Of a stretch of DNA of 64,000 nt, positions 23,520-34,378 are shown one piece after another. The position numbers were made by a program, and so were the translations under genes. The stretch covers positions 252,105,239 through 252,169,238 of the forward strand of contig JALIGW010000002.1 in NCBI GenBank assembly GCA_023053685.1, read 5' to 3'. Source of the DNA: Diadophis punctatus similis (lineage: Eukaryota > Chordata > Lepidosauria > Squamata > Dipsadidae). The notes under the pieces are model-generated. The model saw nothing but the letters and a program-made list of their open reading frames with translations, was not told where the DNA came from and ran no database searches. Each line of letters opens with the position of its first letter. Positions within the stretch are counted from its first letter, which is position 1.

Positions 23520-24480
23520 GAATTTGCACCAGATTTTTCTTCTAATGAATTTGGTTTTAATATGGTTTTTGAGTCAATTATTGAGTGGGAGCTGGCCAGA
23601 GTTTATTATATGGGTGGCTTCATAGATATTTTAAATAAATCAGAGGAAAAAGAAATGAATCCAAAATATGGTCCTGGTGAGGCTGCCCATGTGCAACATG
23701 CTTGAGGCACTGAAGTTCAATGCATTTCTTGAATTATCACATTTATATGCCGCTAATCCTGTGGTTAACTTCTCCAGTGTAATTCCTTGCAAGGGGAAAG
23801 ATTACCAGTTTGGAGAAGGAATGGCACTGGGCATGAATGTTGTTAGTAAGGCCCGGAGGCCTGGTTGTCTTCTAATTTGAATAGCAAGAATCACCCTTTT
23901 GGGACTCCCTGGCATCAAAATTCAATCTTGCTAAAAGTGCCCTGTATTTGCAGGGTTATGTTAAATGTGGAGGCTTGGCATTTTGCTCCTTGCAATACAC
24001 GGGGTTTATTTGTTTCTGTATTAAGATTTTATTGCTGTAAAAAACAGGTGTCAAAACACAATCAAGTCACTGGCTGGATCATCACATTTTTTGCCTTCGC
24101 AGAGTTGGGGTGGGTGTGGCCTAAGTGTAACATATCCGACCCACGGGCCACCAGCTTGACAGGCCTGCTGTAAACCATGTGGAATCACCTTGAGTTGGAT
24201 TGCCACATTCATTTTCTTAATAAATAAAAATGCATAAAAACATTCATATTTATATCCCCCTTTATTATATGTAGAAATAACTCAAGGCAACAAGCATACC
24301 TAATAGAGATGCAAGCTCCTTTAACCCACTATTCTGTGAAAGGGAATGACTGCACTGGGCCAGAGAAAGGAAGTTCAGATCTCTTCACTCATGTTTGATA
24401 CTAAGACACGTTTGACTAAAAAGAATAAGGAAAGAAATTAAATAATTAGTATCTCAGCTGGCCTTCCAATGAGAGATGAG
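23520..24480. other. 3' flank of gene B
   Basis: Unit sequence shared with 37140-37330 and 57230-57345: gtgccctgtatttgcagggt, tggcattttgc, tattaagattttattgctg, then after the hAT gtggaatcaccttgagttg and ccccctttattatatgtagaaataactcaaggcaac. It carries the small hAT at 24045-24167. There is no gene. Confidence 0.6.
24045..24167. mobile_element. Small hAT element (caggtgtcaaa type)
   Basis: The left end is caggtgtcaaa and the right end cttgacaggcctg. Flanks are ctgtaaaaaa (24035-24044) and ctgtaaac (24168-24175). The empty site is seen in the gene C flank near 37211 (ttactgctgtaactg). Confidence 0.65.
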
Positions 24481-24489
24481 AAACAAAGT

Positions 24490-25989
24490 TCAAGAGTTCT
24501 CTACATACATCGTATTTTGCCTCTTGTGGAATTTCTTGTGTTTGATAAGGGAGGAATTCCGTGTGAAACACTTTGCGCAATCTGGGCATTTGAATGGTTT
24601 CTCCCCTATGTGTAACCTTACATGATTTATAAGGCTAGACCTACTACTGAAATCTTTCCCACAATCCGGACATTCATACGGTTTTTCTCCTGTGTGAGTC
24701 CTCCAGTGTATCAACAAACTGGAATTCCTTACGAAACTTTTCCCACACTCAAGACACTCATATGGTTTTTCTCCTGTGTGAATTATCTGGTGTTTCATCA
24801 GGTAGGAATTGTGACTGAAACTTTCCCCACAATCTGAACAATGATATGGTTTTCCTCCTGTGTGAGTTCTCTGGTGTTTCATCAGGTAGGAATTCCTAAT
24901 AAAACATTTCCCACAAAACAGACACTCATATGGTTTTTCTCCTGTGTGAATCCTCTGGTGTATCACAAAGTCCAAATTTTGAATGAAACTTTTCCCACAT
25001 TCCATACACTCATATGGTTTTTCTCCTGTGTGAATCCTCTGGTGTTTCACCAGGTAGGAATTCTGACTGAAACTCTCCCCACAATCTGAACACTGATACG
25101 GTTTTTCTCCTGTGTGAGTTCTCTGGTGTATAATCAGGTTGGAATTCTGACTGAAACCTTTCCCACAATATAAACAGTCATATGGTTTCTCTCCTGTATG
25201 AGTTCTCTGGTGTATCACCAGCTTGGAATTCCGAGTGAAACTTTTCCCACAATCTGGACACTCATATAGTTTCTCTCCTGTGTGAGTCTTCTGGTGCATC
25301 ACCAAGTCGCACTTTCGAATGAAAGTTTTCCTACATTCCAGACACTCATATGGATTTTCTCCTGTGTTAGTCCTCTGGTGATTCAATAGGTATGAATTTC
25401 GAATAAAACTTTTCCCACAAAACAGACACTCATATGGTTTCTCTCCTGTGTGAGTTCTCTGGTGTATCACCAGGTTGAAATTCCGAGAAAAACCTTTTCC
25501 ACAATCACGACACTTATAGGGTTTCTCTCCCATGTGAGTCCTCTGGTGTATCACCAGGTGAGAATTCTGCTTGAAAGTTTTCTCACAATCCAGACACTCA
25601 TATCGGTTTTCTCCTGTGTGAATCCTCTGATGCTTCACCAGGTAAGAATTCTCTCTGAAACGTTTCCCACAGTCAGGACATTCAAAGGGTTTCTCTCCTG
25701 TGTGAATCCTCTGGTGTTTCACCAGGTAGGAATTCTGACTGAAACTTTTCCCACAATCTGGACAATGATATGGTTTTTCTTCTGTGTGAGTCCTCTGGTG
25801 TATCACCAGGTTGTAATTCCGAGAGAAACTTTTCCCACAATCATGACACTTATAAGGTTTCTCTCCTGTGTGAGTCCTCTGGTGTATCACCAGATGAGAA
25901 TTCCGAGTGAAACTTTTCCCACAATCAGGACATTCAAAGTTTTTCTCCCCAGTGTGAGTCCTCTTGTGTCTCACCAGATTAGTGTGCAT
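24490..25989 (-). CDS. Zinc-finger gene B: C2H2 protein of about 18 fingers
   Basis: This 499-residue ORF holds 17 full C2H2 fingers after a partial first one ([17 protein letters not shown]), with TGEKP linkers throughout, and ends after the normal last finger with [15 protein letters not shown]. In finger 7 the last histidine is asparagine (QRTNTGEN), which should weaken it. Directly upstream the frame continues as CSQCGKRFT but meets a TAG at 26017-26019, where gene C has CAG (YQCSQCGK). Any product must therefore start at the internal ATG and lose half of finger 1. No C-x-C fingers are present, unlike A and C. It could still give a truncated multi-finger protein, or be a young pseudogene. 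The last-exon acceptor is near 26759 and the first exon at 30196-30246. Confidence 0.75.
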   Translation of the reverse strand: MHTNLVRHKRTHTGEKNFECPDCGKSFTRNSHLVIHQRTHTGEKPYKCHDCGKSFSRNYNLVIHQRTHTEEKPYHCPDCGKSFSQNSYLVKHQRIHTGEKPFECPDCGKRFRENSYLVKHQRIHTGENRYECLDCEKTFKQNSHLVIHQRTHMGEKPYKCRDCGKGFSRNFNLVIHQRTHTGEKPYECLFCGKSFIRNSYLLNHQRTNTGENPYECLECRKTFIRKCDLVMHQKTHTGEKLYECPDCGKSFTRNSKLVIHQRTHTGEKPYDCLYCGKGFSQNSNLIIHQRTHTGEKPYQCSDCGESFSQNSYLVKHQRIHTGEKPYECMECGKSFIQNLDFVIHQRIHTGEKPYECLFCGKCFIRNSYLMKHQRTHTGGKPYHCSDCGESFSHNSYLMKHQIIHTGEKPYECLECGKSFVRNSSLLIHWRTHTGEKPYECPDCGKDFSSRSSLINHVRLHIGEKPFKCPDCAKCFTRNSSLIKHKKFHKRQNTMYVENS

Positions 25990-26758
25990 TGTAAATCTTT
26001 TGCCACATTGGGAGCACTAGTAGAGCTTGTCTCTAGTATGGGTCATTCCCTGAATCACGAGGAAGCTTTTCTGTGTAAAGCTGTTACCACACTACAAACA
26101 TTTGTGTAGCTTTTCACAGGATGGAGTCTCTCATGCATAAGCAGCTATGACCTGCAATCTATGTTTTTCTCGTAATACAGAGTCTGTGCAGTTTTTCCAA
26201 CATTGATATGCTTGGACTCTTAAGGAGGTCAAAAATATTTCTGAACTATTACTTGGAGGTACTTTGATTAAAGTCACTTTCCTTCCTCAAAGGCTTTTAA
26301 TTTATGTCTGCCAATTTTGGCTACCAAGGAATATTTTTTCTTCTCACTTACTTCCACATATTTCCAACTAAGATTTGGAGTTTGTCCCCCTTGACTTCTC
26401 GTGTAAAAGCAATAGCAATAGCATTTAGATTTATATACCGCTTCACAGTTCTTTTACAGCCCTGTCTAAGCGGTTTAGAGAGTCAGCATATTGTCCCCCA
26501 ACAATCTGGGTCCTCATTTTACCCACCTCGGAAGGATGGAAGGCTGAGTCAACCTTGAGTCTGGTGAGATTCAATCTGCCAAATTGCAGGCCACCGGCAG
26601 TCAGCAGAAGTAGCCTGCAGTACTGCATTCTAACCACTGCGCCACCACGGTTCTTGTTTCCTTCAGTTCCAGATGTTGTAATGTTTCTTTGAGTTCCACA
26701 AACTCTATTTTATCCAGCTCAAAACTTTGTTCTTGTTATTCTCTCCCTTGTCTCTCAT
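25990..26758 (-). other. 5' part of the last exon of gene B
   Basis: Minus strand from the acceptor CCTCTGCAG|ATGAGAGACAAGG (26758). It contains KSFLVIQ-like decayed finger words next to the first finger and the usual stop-rich linker. The SINE at 26407-26655 inserted into it, so the exon is damaged. Confidence 0.55.
26407..26655 (-). mobile_element. SINE inside the last exon of gene B
   Basis: The tail gcaatagcaatagcattt, the core caatctgggtcctcatttt and the head ccaccacggttct are all recognisable in minus orientation. It interrupts the non-finger part of the exon. Confidence 0.9.
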
Positions 26759-27394
26759 CTGCAGAGGAATGAGAAGAGTTTTTATACTTTCATGAAGAAA
26801 TAGAAAAGATTTTGATTGATGGTTTGTTTTGCATTGTAATGCTGTTTCTCATTCTCTGTTGTCCCGAGTACTCTTCTTGGCATCCTCTTTGTCTATAAGA
26901 TTCATATTAATGTGTTAGTTTCACTATTGTTTAAGAAATGGCTGCAGGACATGTAAAAGCAGCAAAAAAACAACCCATCTCCTATATATTATCATGAAAA
27001 CATCAATATTATAGTTTAACCTCTAATTAATTAATTAGGATTCACTTTGCAGATAGAAGACTAATAAAGATTCAATGTCAAATATTGACTCAATCGTAAA
27101 ATTCTTTTTGGGTTGGAGAGATCACACATATACACACACAAATGCACACAGAAATACACGTGTAAGTGCATCTTCTCATTTTTTAAATCTAATTTTAGAA
27201 AGGTGGGGACACTAAGAGATGAAATGGTTCCCAAATCTTAGGCAAGATTTAAAGCATCCATTTTGCCCATGACACTGTGTTCACTTGCCAGGAAAACAAC
27301 ATGTCAATAAAATCACAAGGAATGAAGTGTTATATGAATGAGATGGGCAGATATGAAATATAAAAAATCTAGATTTTTTTTAAATCTCCCAAAT

Positions 27395-27435
27395 CTCAAA
27401 TTTAGAACTGGAAGCCTCCTTGTAGGTCATCTACC
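27395..27435 (-). mobile_element. CR1 3' tail, minus strand, left of the hAT
   Basis: The run actggaagcctccttgtaggtcatctacc is the reverse complement of the CR1 3' UTR (gatgacctacaaggtcccttcc). It continues after the hAT at 29143. Confidence 0.7.
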
Positions 27436-29142
27436 CAGTGCTCCCCAACCAGTGTGCCGCGGCACACTGGTGTGCCGTGAGGCCATGGCAAGTGTGCCGC
27501 GGCAAAAGCTCGCATCATTCAGGGGTGGCCAAACCGTGGCGCATGCGCCAAATGTGGCGCATTGGATGATTGCAAGTGGCGCATTGCAATCATCCAATGG
27601 CTGACGCCTCTCCTGCCCGCGTGACTTGCTGTCTTTTAAAACTCAAGCCGCCTCGGCTTGAGTTTTAAAAGACAGCAAGATGCGGGCGGGAGAGGCAGGT
27701 CTGGTCATTAAGCCTGCTGGCTGCTGCAGCGAGGCTTAATGAGCAGACCTGCTGCCCTGGACACAACAGCGAGGAACGCGAGGAGGAGGTACCGGGGCAT
27801 GTCCCAGGTAGGACACGTGTCTCACGCTGGGGGTTGGCAGGACAGGTGGGGCAGGACTGGCGGGCGGGACGGGGCGCGCGTCCTACCTGGGACTTTTCCC
27901 GGTAGCTCCAGTCGCGTTCCTTGCTAATAGCGTCCAGAGCAGAGCAGCCCCTTCCAAAAGATAACGTCTCGACGTTATCTTTTGGAAGGGGCTGCTCTGC
28001 TCTGGACGCTATTAGCAAGGAACGCGACTGGAGCTACCGGGAAAAGTCCCAGGTAGGACACGCGTCTCACGCTGGGGGTTGGCAGGGCGGGCGGGGCAGG
28101 ACTGGCGGGCGGGACGGGGCGCGCGTCCTACCTGGGACTTTTCCCGGTAGCTCGTCGCGGGCTGGCTTGATTTGAGGCTTGGCAGGGGGGCGGGGCGGGG
28201 CATGAGTCCTCCCTCCTGCTGCTTCTGTTTGTGGAAGCCGAAGAGCCTTACCGGTAGTTTGGGAGAAAGAAAGAAAGAAAGTTTTTTGCTGCTTTCCTTC
28301 AGTGAACTCAAAAGCAGAAGCAGCAAAAAACTTTCTTTCTCCCAAACTACCGGTAAGGCTCTTCAGCTTCCACATACAGCCTGGAAAGCAGTCTCACGCG
28401 TCTCGCGCTAGGGCTGGCTTGATTTGGGGCTTGGCAGGGCGCGAGTGAGGAAGGCGTCGGCAAGAGGCGGAGCCGAAAAGGAGGGCGACAGGGATGTCTG
28501 CTTCTTAAGCCAGCAAACTTCCTTGTCGCCAAGCTCCGCCTCTTGCCGACGCCTCCTCACTTGCTGGATTGACTCGCCTGCTCTGGGCTGCCTTGGGCGG
28601 CTTGAGTTATAAAAGACAGCAAAACGCGGGCGGGAGAGGCAGGTCTTGCTCATTAAGCCTCGCTGGCCGCTGCAGTGAGGCTTAATGAGCAAAACCTGCC
28701 TCTCCCGCTCACGTTTTGCTTTCTTTTAAAACTCAAGCCGAAGAAGCAGGCAGGGGAAGCGGCCCCCCGCCGCTTCCCCCGCCCACCTGGACGCCGCCAT
28801 TTGAAGTCTTTTGCCCTCTGCGCATGCGCACAGTGTTCTGCGCATGCGCAGAGGGCAAAACTCAAATGGCGGCATCCAGGCGGCCCGCCCACCCAGGACG
28901 CCTGGGCCAATTGGCGCATGATATCATTAAGGTTGGCCACCACTGATTATCTAATTATCAAATAAAATAATAAATCAAGTAATTCTGTTATGCCCAGTTT
29001 GACATTCCTATACTATTATACTCTTCAAAATGATATTTTGAAGATTATATTTGTTTTTTATCCAATTTTTGTATGTGGTGTGCCATGGAATTTTGGGAGA
29101 GGCTATGGTGTGCCGAGGGTGGCAAAAGGTTGGGGAGCACTG
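27436..29142 (+). mobile_element. hAT element made of successive palindromes
   Basis: The termini cagtgctccccaacc and ggttggggagcactg are inverted repeats. The flanks catctacc and atctagcc are only roughly alike. Next inside are gtgtgccgcggcacactgg on the left and gtgtgccatgg/gtgtgccgaggg on the right. The interior is a chain of GC-rich inverted repeats: 27608-27697, 27698-27755, 27881-28058 (two 89-base arms, near perfect), 28232-28373, about 28447-28562, 28628-28715 and 28785-28880. It sits in the intron of gene B, inside a CR1 fragment. No coding region was recognised. Confidence 0.8.
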
Positions 29143-29435
29143 ATCTAGCCCACCCCTGCTCAAGCAAGAGACCCTATACCATTTCAGACAAGCGGCTATC
29201 CAGTCTTTTCTTAAAAACTTCCTTTGATGAAGCACCCACAACTTCTGATGGCACAGCTGCTCTGTTGGTTAATTGTTCTCACTGTTTCTCCTTGTTTCTA
29301 CAGTAAGTTGGTTTTGAACTTGATTAGTTTCCACCCACTGCTTCTTGTCTCGCCTTCTGGTGCTTTGAAAATAAGTTGATCCTCTCCTTTTTTGCAGCAG
29401 CCCCTCAAATACTGCTATCATGTCACCTAGTGAAT
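29143..29435 (-). mobile_element. CR1 ORF2/3' UTR fragment, minus strand, right of the hAT
   Basis: It reads ctgctcaagcaagagacc (CR1 3' UTR), then agcacccacaacttctgatgg, and the reverse complement of the RRNFLT and RGDMIAVFQYL codons up to tatcatgtcacc. Same element type as at 52978 and 63020. Confidence 0.75.
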
Positions 29436-29742
29436 ATTGTCAGTTGTATTGTCAGTTGTATGATACACCCCTATCCTAATATTATGGTACATTCCAATAC
29501 AGGCAGAACACGTGATATGAGTTGTACGCATGTGTGCATTCCTAAACCACCATTATTCTCTCTTCTGCCTTAGCTGTTGACCTGAACGGTCGTGTTACTC
29601 GGCACAATGTAGTTTATTCAGGATTTATTGTTTTTGTACTGAAACAAATATTTTCTATTAGACTTTAATCTCGGTTTTATTTCTAACTGTCTGAATTCCA
29701 AGAAAAGATCTAAATCGCCTCTATGAGATATTATTCTCATCT
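29432..29742 (-). repeat. Inverted copy of the 18705-19018 repeat
   Basis: About 310 bases, from gtcagttgtat to gagatattattctcat, are the reverse complement of 18705-19018 with moderate divergence. Flanks tatcatgtcacctagt and tatcatgtccccc..tagt suggest a long target duplication in CR1, more like a retroposon than an LTR. Confidence 0.5.
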
Positions 29743-29782
29743 CAAGATATCATGTCCCCCCTAGTCCTTCTTTTCTCTAGAC

Positions 29783-29917
29783 CAGTGTTTCTCAACCTTG
29801 GCCGTTTGAAGATGTGTGGACTTCAACTCCCAGAATTCCCCAGCCAGCGTTGCTGGCTGTGGAATTCTGGGAGTTGAAGTCCACACATCTTCAAACGGCC
29901 AAGGTTGAGAAACACTG
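29783..29917. mobile_element. 135-bp foldback hAT miniature element
   Basis: It is almost one palindrome: cagtgtttctcaaccttggc, then gacttcaactcccagaattcc, a short loop, and the inverse. A perfect 8-base duplication ctctagac lies at 29775-29782 and 29918-29925. The family recurs at 54879 and 61848. Confidence 0.9.
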
Positions 29918-30195
29918 CTCTAGACTAAGCCATACCCAACTCCTGCAACCGTTCTTCATGTGTTTTAGTCCCCAGGCATTTCAATTTTAGTCTCTCCCAT
30001 TTCCCAGCAGAAAATTGCAGGCAGCACATTTAAATCATGCAGCATAAGTATAATAACATTTGGGGAGAGAAAGAACATTCAGCAGCATGTTTCATTCTTG
30101 TACGTTCGCTGCTTCCACGCCGTGGAAGCAGCGAAGGAGGAACCCAAAGGGCCCGACTTGCTCCGGGCTTCTCCTCCGACCTGCCCTCCACTCAC

Positions 30196-30246
30196 CTTCC
30201 AGCTGCTGTCTGGAAAGAACACGACTGCCGCCCTCCAGGCCTCCAT
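30196..30246 (-). other. First coding-capable exon of gene B (second type)
   Basis: From the ATG at 30246 the minus strand reads MEAWRAAVVFFPDSSWK, then donor GTGAGTGG (30188-30195). This differs from the MASAEP type of A, C, D and E. Joined in phase to the acceptor at 26758 it gives MRDKGENNKNKVLSWIK and then TAG. ETS-like ccggaaaaggaagttcc lies just upstream. Confidence 0.6.
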
Positions 30247-30507
30247 CCTCCCATGGAAGAGCCGGAAAAGGAAGTTCCACTGCATGTATCCTCTCCTCGA
30301 CATCCTTTCTAGCAATACTCGCTGGTTTTAACGCTTTCACCTCACCTTAGCTCCAGTTGAATGTCGGATCTCAGCCACCAGGGATACCCTTGTTATATTG
30401 ACGGATTGCCAGACACTCTTATTGTGTTAGAGCGTCACCTAGTGACGAGGCTGAAAATACCACATTCTATAATCAGGGGTTTCTGGTTTTTGTTTTTTTT
30501 TAAATGA

Positions 30508-30735
30508 GAGCCGAGATGGTGCAGTGGTTAAATGCAGCACTACATGCTACTGCTAGTTCAGCAGTTCAGCTGTTCAAATCTCACCAGGCTCAAGGTTGAC
30601 TCAGCCTTCCATCCTTCCGAGGTGGGTAAAATGAGGACCCAGATTGTTGGGGGCAATATGCTGAACTCTGTAAACCGCTTAGAGAGGGCTGTAAAGCACT
30701 ATGAAGCCGTATATAAGTCTAAGTGCTATTGCTAA
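30508..30735 (+). mobile_element. SINE, plus strand, complete
   Basis: Head gagccgagatggtgcagtgg, B box ggtt/gttcaaatc, core gacccagattgttgggggcaat and tail tctaagtgctattgc. Confidence 0.9.
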
Positions 30736-30913
30736 GTGCCGTTTTTCACTCTTAGCCATCTCATCCATAATTTTTCTCCAGGATTTCTAGCCCTAGTCTG
30801 TCCTTTGGGGTCCCGCAGGGATACCCACATCGTCACTGTAACTGAGCCAGGAGCTTATTTTGCGGGAACTAAACCAAGGGAAAGCATCTGTGGGGGGAAT
30901 ACAATGTGCCATC

Positions 30914-31289
30914 AGGGGTGGGTTCCAACTTACCTCGCTGCCGGTTCGCTTTCTCCCACGCCATGTGGCCACACTGCATGGACACGCATGCGCTTTGCAC
31001 GCGCACACATGCGCACATGCGCAGTGCAAAAATCCCCCCCAAAAGTAAAAAAAAATTAAAAACTCCAAAAACAAAATGGCGAAGCATGCGCAGTGCTGGA
31101 AACTCGGCTTCTGCGCATGCGCAGAAAAAAAATATTTTTAAAATTTCAAAAAAAATCGATTAAAAAAAAGGATGGTGGCGCCCACGGACCGGCATCGAGC
31201 GATCCGGTTCGGTGACAGCATTGTGACGTCACCAGCGGGTTGCTACCGGTTGGGGTGAACTGATCCAAACCGGGAGGAACTCACCCCTG
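30914..31289. mobile_element. hAT element (aggggtgggttcc type) with perfect TSD
   Basis: Ends aggggtgggttcc and gaggaactcacccctg. The 8 bases gtgccatc precede (30906-30913) and follow (31290-31297). The empty paralogous site is at about 55593-55610 (caatgtgccatcaggcaac). Inside are CG-rich alternating runs, two tgcgcatgcgcag-type motifs near 31080-31120 and an A-rich middle. Confidence 0.85.
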
Positions 31290-31312
31290 GTGCCATCAGG
31301 CAACAAGAAGGC

Positions 31313-32270
31313 GCACCTCCTGCTGACAAAAATGATACGGAAAAATAACCAAATTAGAGGATTGGAAATTAAGAAAGAAACTTGTAAGCTACAAGCTTTT
31401 GCTGATGACCTCGTATTTATAATAGAAGAGCCACTACAATCTAGCCAATGCCTTATGGAAGTACTGGGAGAATATGGGGAGGTAGCAGGATTGAGAATAA
31501 ACAGAGACAAAAAAAAGAGTAATCAATTCCTGGAATGCACTACCTGACTCTGTGGTTTCTTCCCCAAACCCCAAACCCCTTTAACCTTAGACTGACTTCA
31601 GTCAACCTCACCCCATTCCTAAGAGGTCTGTAAGGGGCGTGCATAAGCGCACCATCGTGCCTACCGTCCCTGTCCTACTATCCTATTGTCCAAATTTACC
31701 TATAGTTACTTTGCTATTGTTTATGTTTATACCATACCTGTTATCTTGTACACGTTTTGACAAATAAAATAAAAAAATAAAAAAATAAAATTAAAATGAT
31801 AGTCAAAAATATGTTTACAAAAAAATGGCAGAAGAACAAGTCAAAGAAACTATGGTTATTTGGGCTCAAAATTTTGGGTATAATATTAATTTGGATAAAT
31901 GGCAAGAGTTATGGGATAGGAATAGAAAATTGACCTTGGCTACAGCCTTTAAAGAAAATCTATATAAAATGCTCTATAGGTGGCACATCCCACCAACAAG
32001 ATTAGCGAACATGGATAAAAAACTTTCAGCACAATGTTGGAAATGTAAAATAGCGAAAGGTTCTTACTATCATATGTGGCGGTTGTGTAAAAAAGCAAGG
32101 GAATTTTGGAATCAGGTTAAGACATGGCTAGAAGAGATACTAAATAAGGACATAGATATGAAACCAGAATTGTTCTTACTAGGAATCATCAATGAGAAAT
32201 ATGAAAAAGGACAGATATATTTAATCCTACATATAACAACTGCAGCAAGACTGATCTATGCGCAATACTT
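31313..32270 (+). mobile_element. L1 ORF2 fragment (RT and C-terminus), split
   Basis: The first part (about 31313-31515) reads IRGLEIKKETCKLQAFADDL then GEYGEVAGLRINRDKK, including the FADD active-site motif of the L1 reverse transcriptase. The second part (31795-32270) reads the C-terminal region with the CWKCKIAKGSYYHMWRLCKKA cysteine/histidine motif and LHITTAARLIYAQY. Another LINE tail (31516-31793) lies between. There is a deletion between the RT and C-terminal parts. Confidence 0.85.
31516..31793 (+). mobile_element. Non-LTR retrotransposon 3' end, plus strand
   Basis: The run cctggaatgcactacctgactctgtggtttc to the tail gacaaataaaataaaaaaataa is the same element type as 14499-14735. 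It split the L1 fragment. Confidence 0.7.
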
Positions 32271-32345
32271 AAGGTGACCAGACATCCCGCTTTTGGCAGG
32301 ACAGACACGCTTTTCAAGCATGTGTCCCGTGTCCCGCGCAGCGGG
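32271..32345 (+). mobile_element. Left-end fragment of a TA-flanked gaccagac element
   Basis: The start taaggtgaccagacatcccgcttttggc matches the terminal repeats at 33478, 51927 and 53681. It is broken after about 75 bases, where unit-junction sequence resumes. Confidence 0.7.
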
Positions 32346-32484
32346 CAGGGCAAAATATTTGGAGGGTTCTAGTTTTTAGAAAATGGATCTAAAGAGTCCT
32401 GCACTTTACTAGTCGGCTTTCAGTCACTGTCAAAACCTCTTTAAATCCCCAAACTTTATGACTGATTTCCTTTGGCTCCCAAGG

Positions 32485-32775
32485 ATTTTATTTATTTATT
32501 TATTTTATTTGGAGGTTCTTCTATGCCGCCCTACTCCCTGAGGACTCAGGGCGGCGTACAACATTTTAATAAAACAACCAACCAAATCATTATAAAGCAA
32601 TTTAAAAACAATTTAAAACATCTATATCACACAAACAAACATGGGGGAGACATCCGATGTAATGTTGTCTCAAAATTACCCCGCCTGCAGGAAGAGCCAT
32701 GTCTTAATGGCTTTTCGGAAGGCCAGCAAGGTGGGGATAATCCGGATCTCCGGGGGGAGTTGGTTCCAGAGAACA
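32485..32775 (-). mobile_element. LINE 3' end, minus strand (L2/CR1-like tail)
   Basis: Plus strand: (ATTT)n, ggaggttcttctatgccgccct, ctgaggactcagggcggcgtac, then tgtcttaatggcttttcgg. Its reverse complement has the GCCCTGAGTCCTCAGGG hairpin and GGCGGCATAGAA 3' end typical of reptile L2-type elements. Confidence 0.6.
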
Positions 32776-33340
32776 GGGATTTTGGATATGGAAGCATGAG
32801 CAGGCGAGAGGCTCCAAGGGAACTATCCTCAGTCCTGGCCACGGCTGTGTCTAAAATTTTGACGGTGCAAATTGCCATGTGCTTCTGTAATTTCCTTAGC
32901 ATGGAAATCTCTATTAAGTCAAAGTGAGTGAGATGCCTACACAGCACAGGGCCTAGGAAAAGGGAGCTCAGAAAGGGGCTGCCTATATTTGGTAAACAAC
33001 ACTAATACACTTTTCAAAGAAATGTTTGAAACTGTTTTAAAAGGAATGGTAGCATGCATGTGCACACATAAGTGTTTCTGCCTGACACTCATTTTTTAAT
33101 TAAAAATGTAATATTAAAAACACACCACCATAGAAAATCAGCAATAAACAAGAAATTGAAAAAAAAATAGGTCATTTATGCCTTCCCTCCTTCTTTCTAT
33201 TAAGTTACAGTATACACATTCCTGTTTGGAAATTGAGTCCCCTCAGCCAACCCAAAGAAAACTCTTCTTAAAAACAGATCCTGGCCTGAGGCCCATTCCT
33301 CAGAGAAATTCAGACCAACATTTCCCTTCCACATTACTGT

Positions 33341-33476
33341 AAGGTAAGGTAAAGGTTCCCCTTGCACATATGTGCTAGTAGTTCCCGACTCTAGAGGGTG
33401 GTGCCCATCTCCGTTACAAAGCCGAAGAGCCAGCGCTATCCGAAGACACCTCCGTGATCATGTGTCCAGTATGACA
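33341..33476. repeat. Old dispersed repeat (ggtaaaggttcccc type)
   Basis: The run aaggtaaaggttccccttgcacatatgtgc...ccgactctagagggtggtgc...gaagagccagcgct...gtgatcatgtgtccagtatgac is recognisable as an interspersed reptile repeat. I cannot assign the class. Confidence 0.5.
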
Positions 33477-33477
33477 A

Positions 33478-34378
33478 AGTGACCAGATTTTTTTATTTTT
33501 AAGCGGGACGGGGGGGCGCCTGGGCGCCACCATTTGTTTTGCCCTCTGCGCATGCACAGAACGCTGCGCATGCGCAGAGGGCAAAACAGCAAATGTCGGC
33601 GTCCAGGTGAGGTGGGGGGGAGAGGGGGGGAGAGGGGGGGAGGCAGGAGGGCGCTTGGATGCCTGCAGCTCGCGACAGGTAAGTTGCCGGCTGCGTCCTT
33701 TTCCCGTCTCCCGCCTCCCGTTCGTTGCTTGCCAGCCCGGCCGAAGGGAAGGCGGGAGGCGAGGAAAGGCCTCTCGAAAGGAAGGCGGGCTCCTGAAGGC
33801 CTTTCCTCGCCTCCCGCCTTCCCTTCGGCCGGGCTGGCAAGCAACGAACGGGAGGCGGGAGACGGGGAAAGGACGCAGCCGGCAGCTTACCTGCTCCAAG
33901 CATCCAAGCGCCGCGGTCTCCCGGTCGCCCGCCCGGCCCCAGGGCAACGGCGGCAGCGAGGCGACGGGGGGAAGAAAGGGGAGGGGGACGAGGAAGGGCT
34001 GTTTGCACCGCTCGTGACGTAAATTCAAAGCAGCGACGGCTCCTCGTCCCTCACCCCTCCCAACAGCAGCGGCGCCTCCGAGGGCGGGGCTAGGGATGGG
34101 GCGGGGGAAGGAGAGGAGGAGCAGCCTCCCTTCCCCCTCCCCCCAGCTTCCAGCCGCCGCCGGAGGAGTCAACAACGCGGGACGCCCGCCCGCCGCCAAC
34201 ACCGGCCACGGCCGGCCCAAGCTGAGAGGCCTGCTGCCTTTCAGGCCGATTTTTTGAAAGAATGCCCTAGTCGGGCATTATTTCAAAAAATCGGGACTTT
34301 TTAGAGGACGGGCGGGACGCGGGACAAATGATGAAAAAGCGGGTCTGTCCCGCCTAAATCGGGACGTCTGGTCACCTT
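33478..34378 (+). mobile_element. Palindromic DNA element with gtgaccaga termini
   Basis: Left end aagtgaccagattttttt, right end cgggacgtctggtcacctta. Inside: a hairpin with tgcgcatgcgcag (33537-33590), a large inverted repeat with about 109-base arms (33664-33772 and 33799-33908, including ttgcttgccagcccggccgaaggg), and a CpG-rich core shared with 52080-52760. The long frames here on both strands are GC artefacts. No transposase is visible. Confidence 0.7.

Larger units (their letters stand above)
21540..23520 (+). mobile_element. L2 LINE ORF2 remnant, spacer copy 2
   Basis: A 21691-21957 frame reads LDLSSGFNTIDQDILLDRL and GALLRSFYVYLYAQFQSVWV, which is the L2 reverse transcriptase palm around the LDLS.AFDTIDH motif. 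After it come MNPPRETIHP-like and SCNVLRSCDHLC-region decay, then the C-terminal LVAHVT-like part. An antisense L1 tail (22508-22964) and the shared SINE (23020-23256) interrupt it. Confidence 0.75.

Noticed and set aside
33414..34220. 268-codon minus ORF and overlapping GC-rich ORFs; also 51849-52814 and 52114-52866
   Set aside because: High GC and palindromes remove stops; frames overlap on both strands and resemble each other only because the elements do. No recognisable domain.
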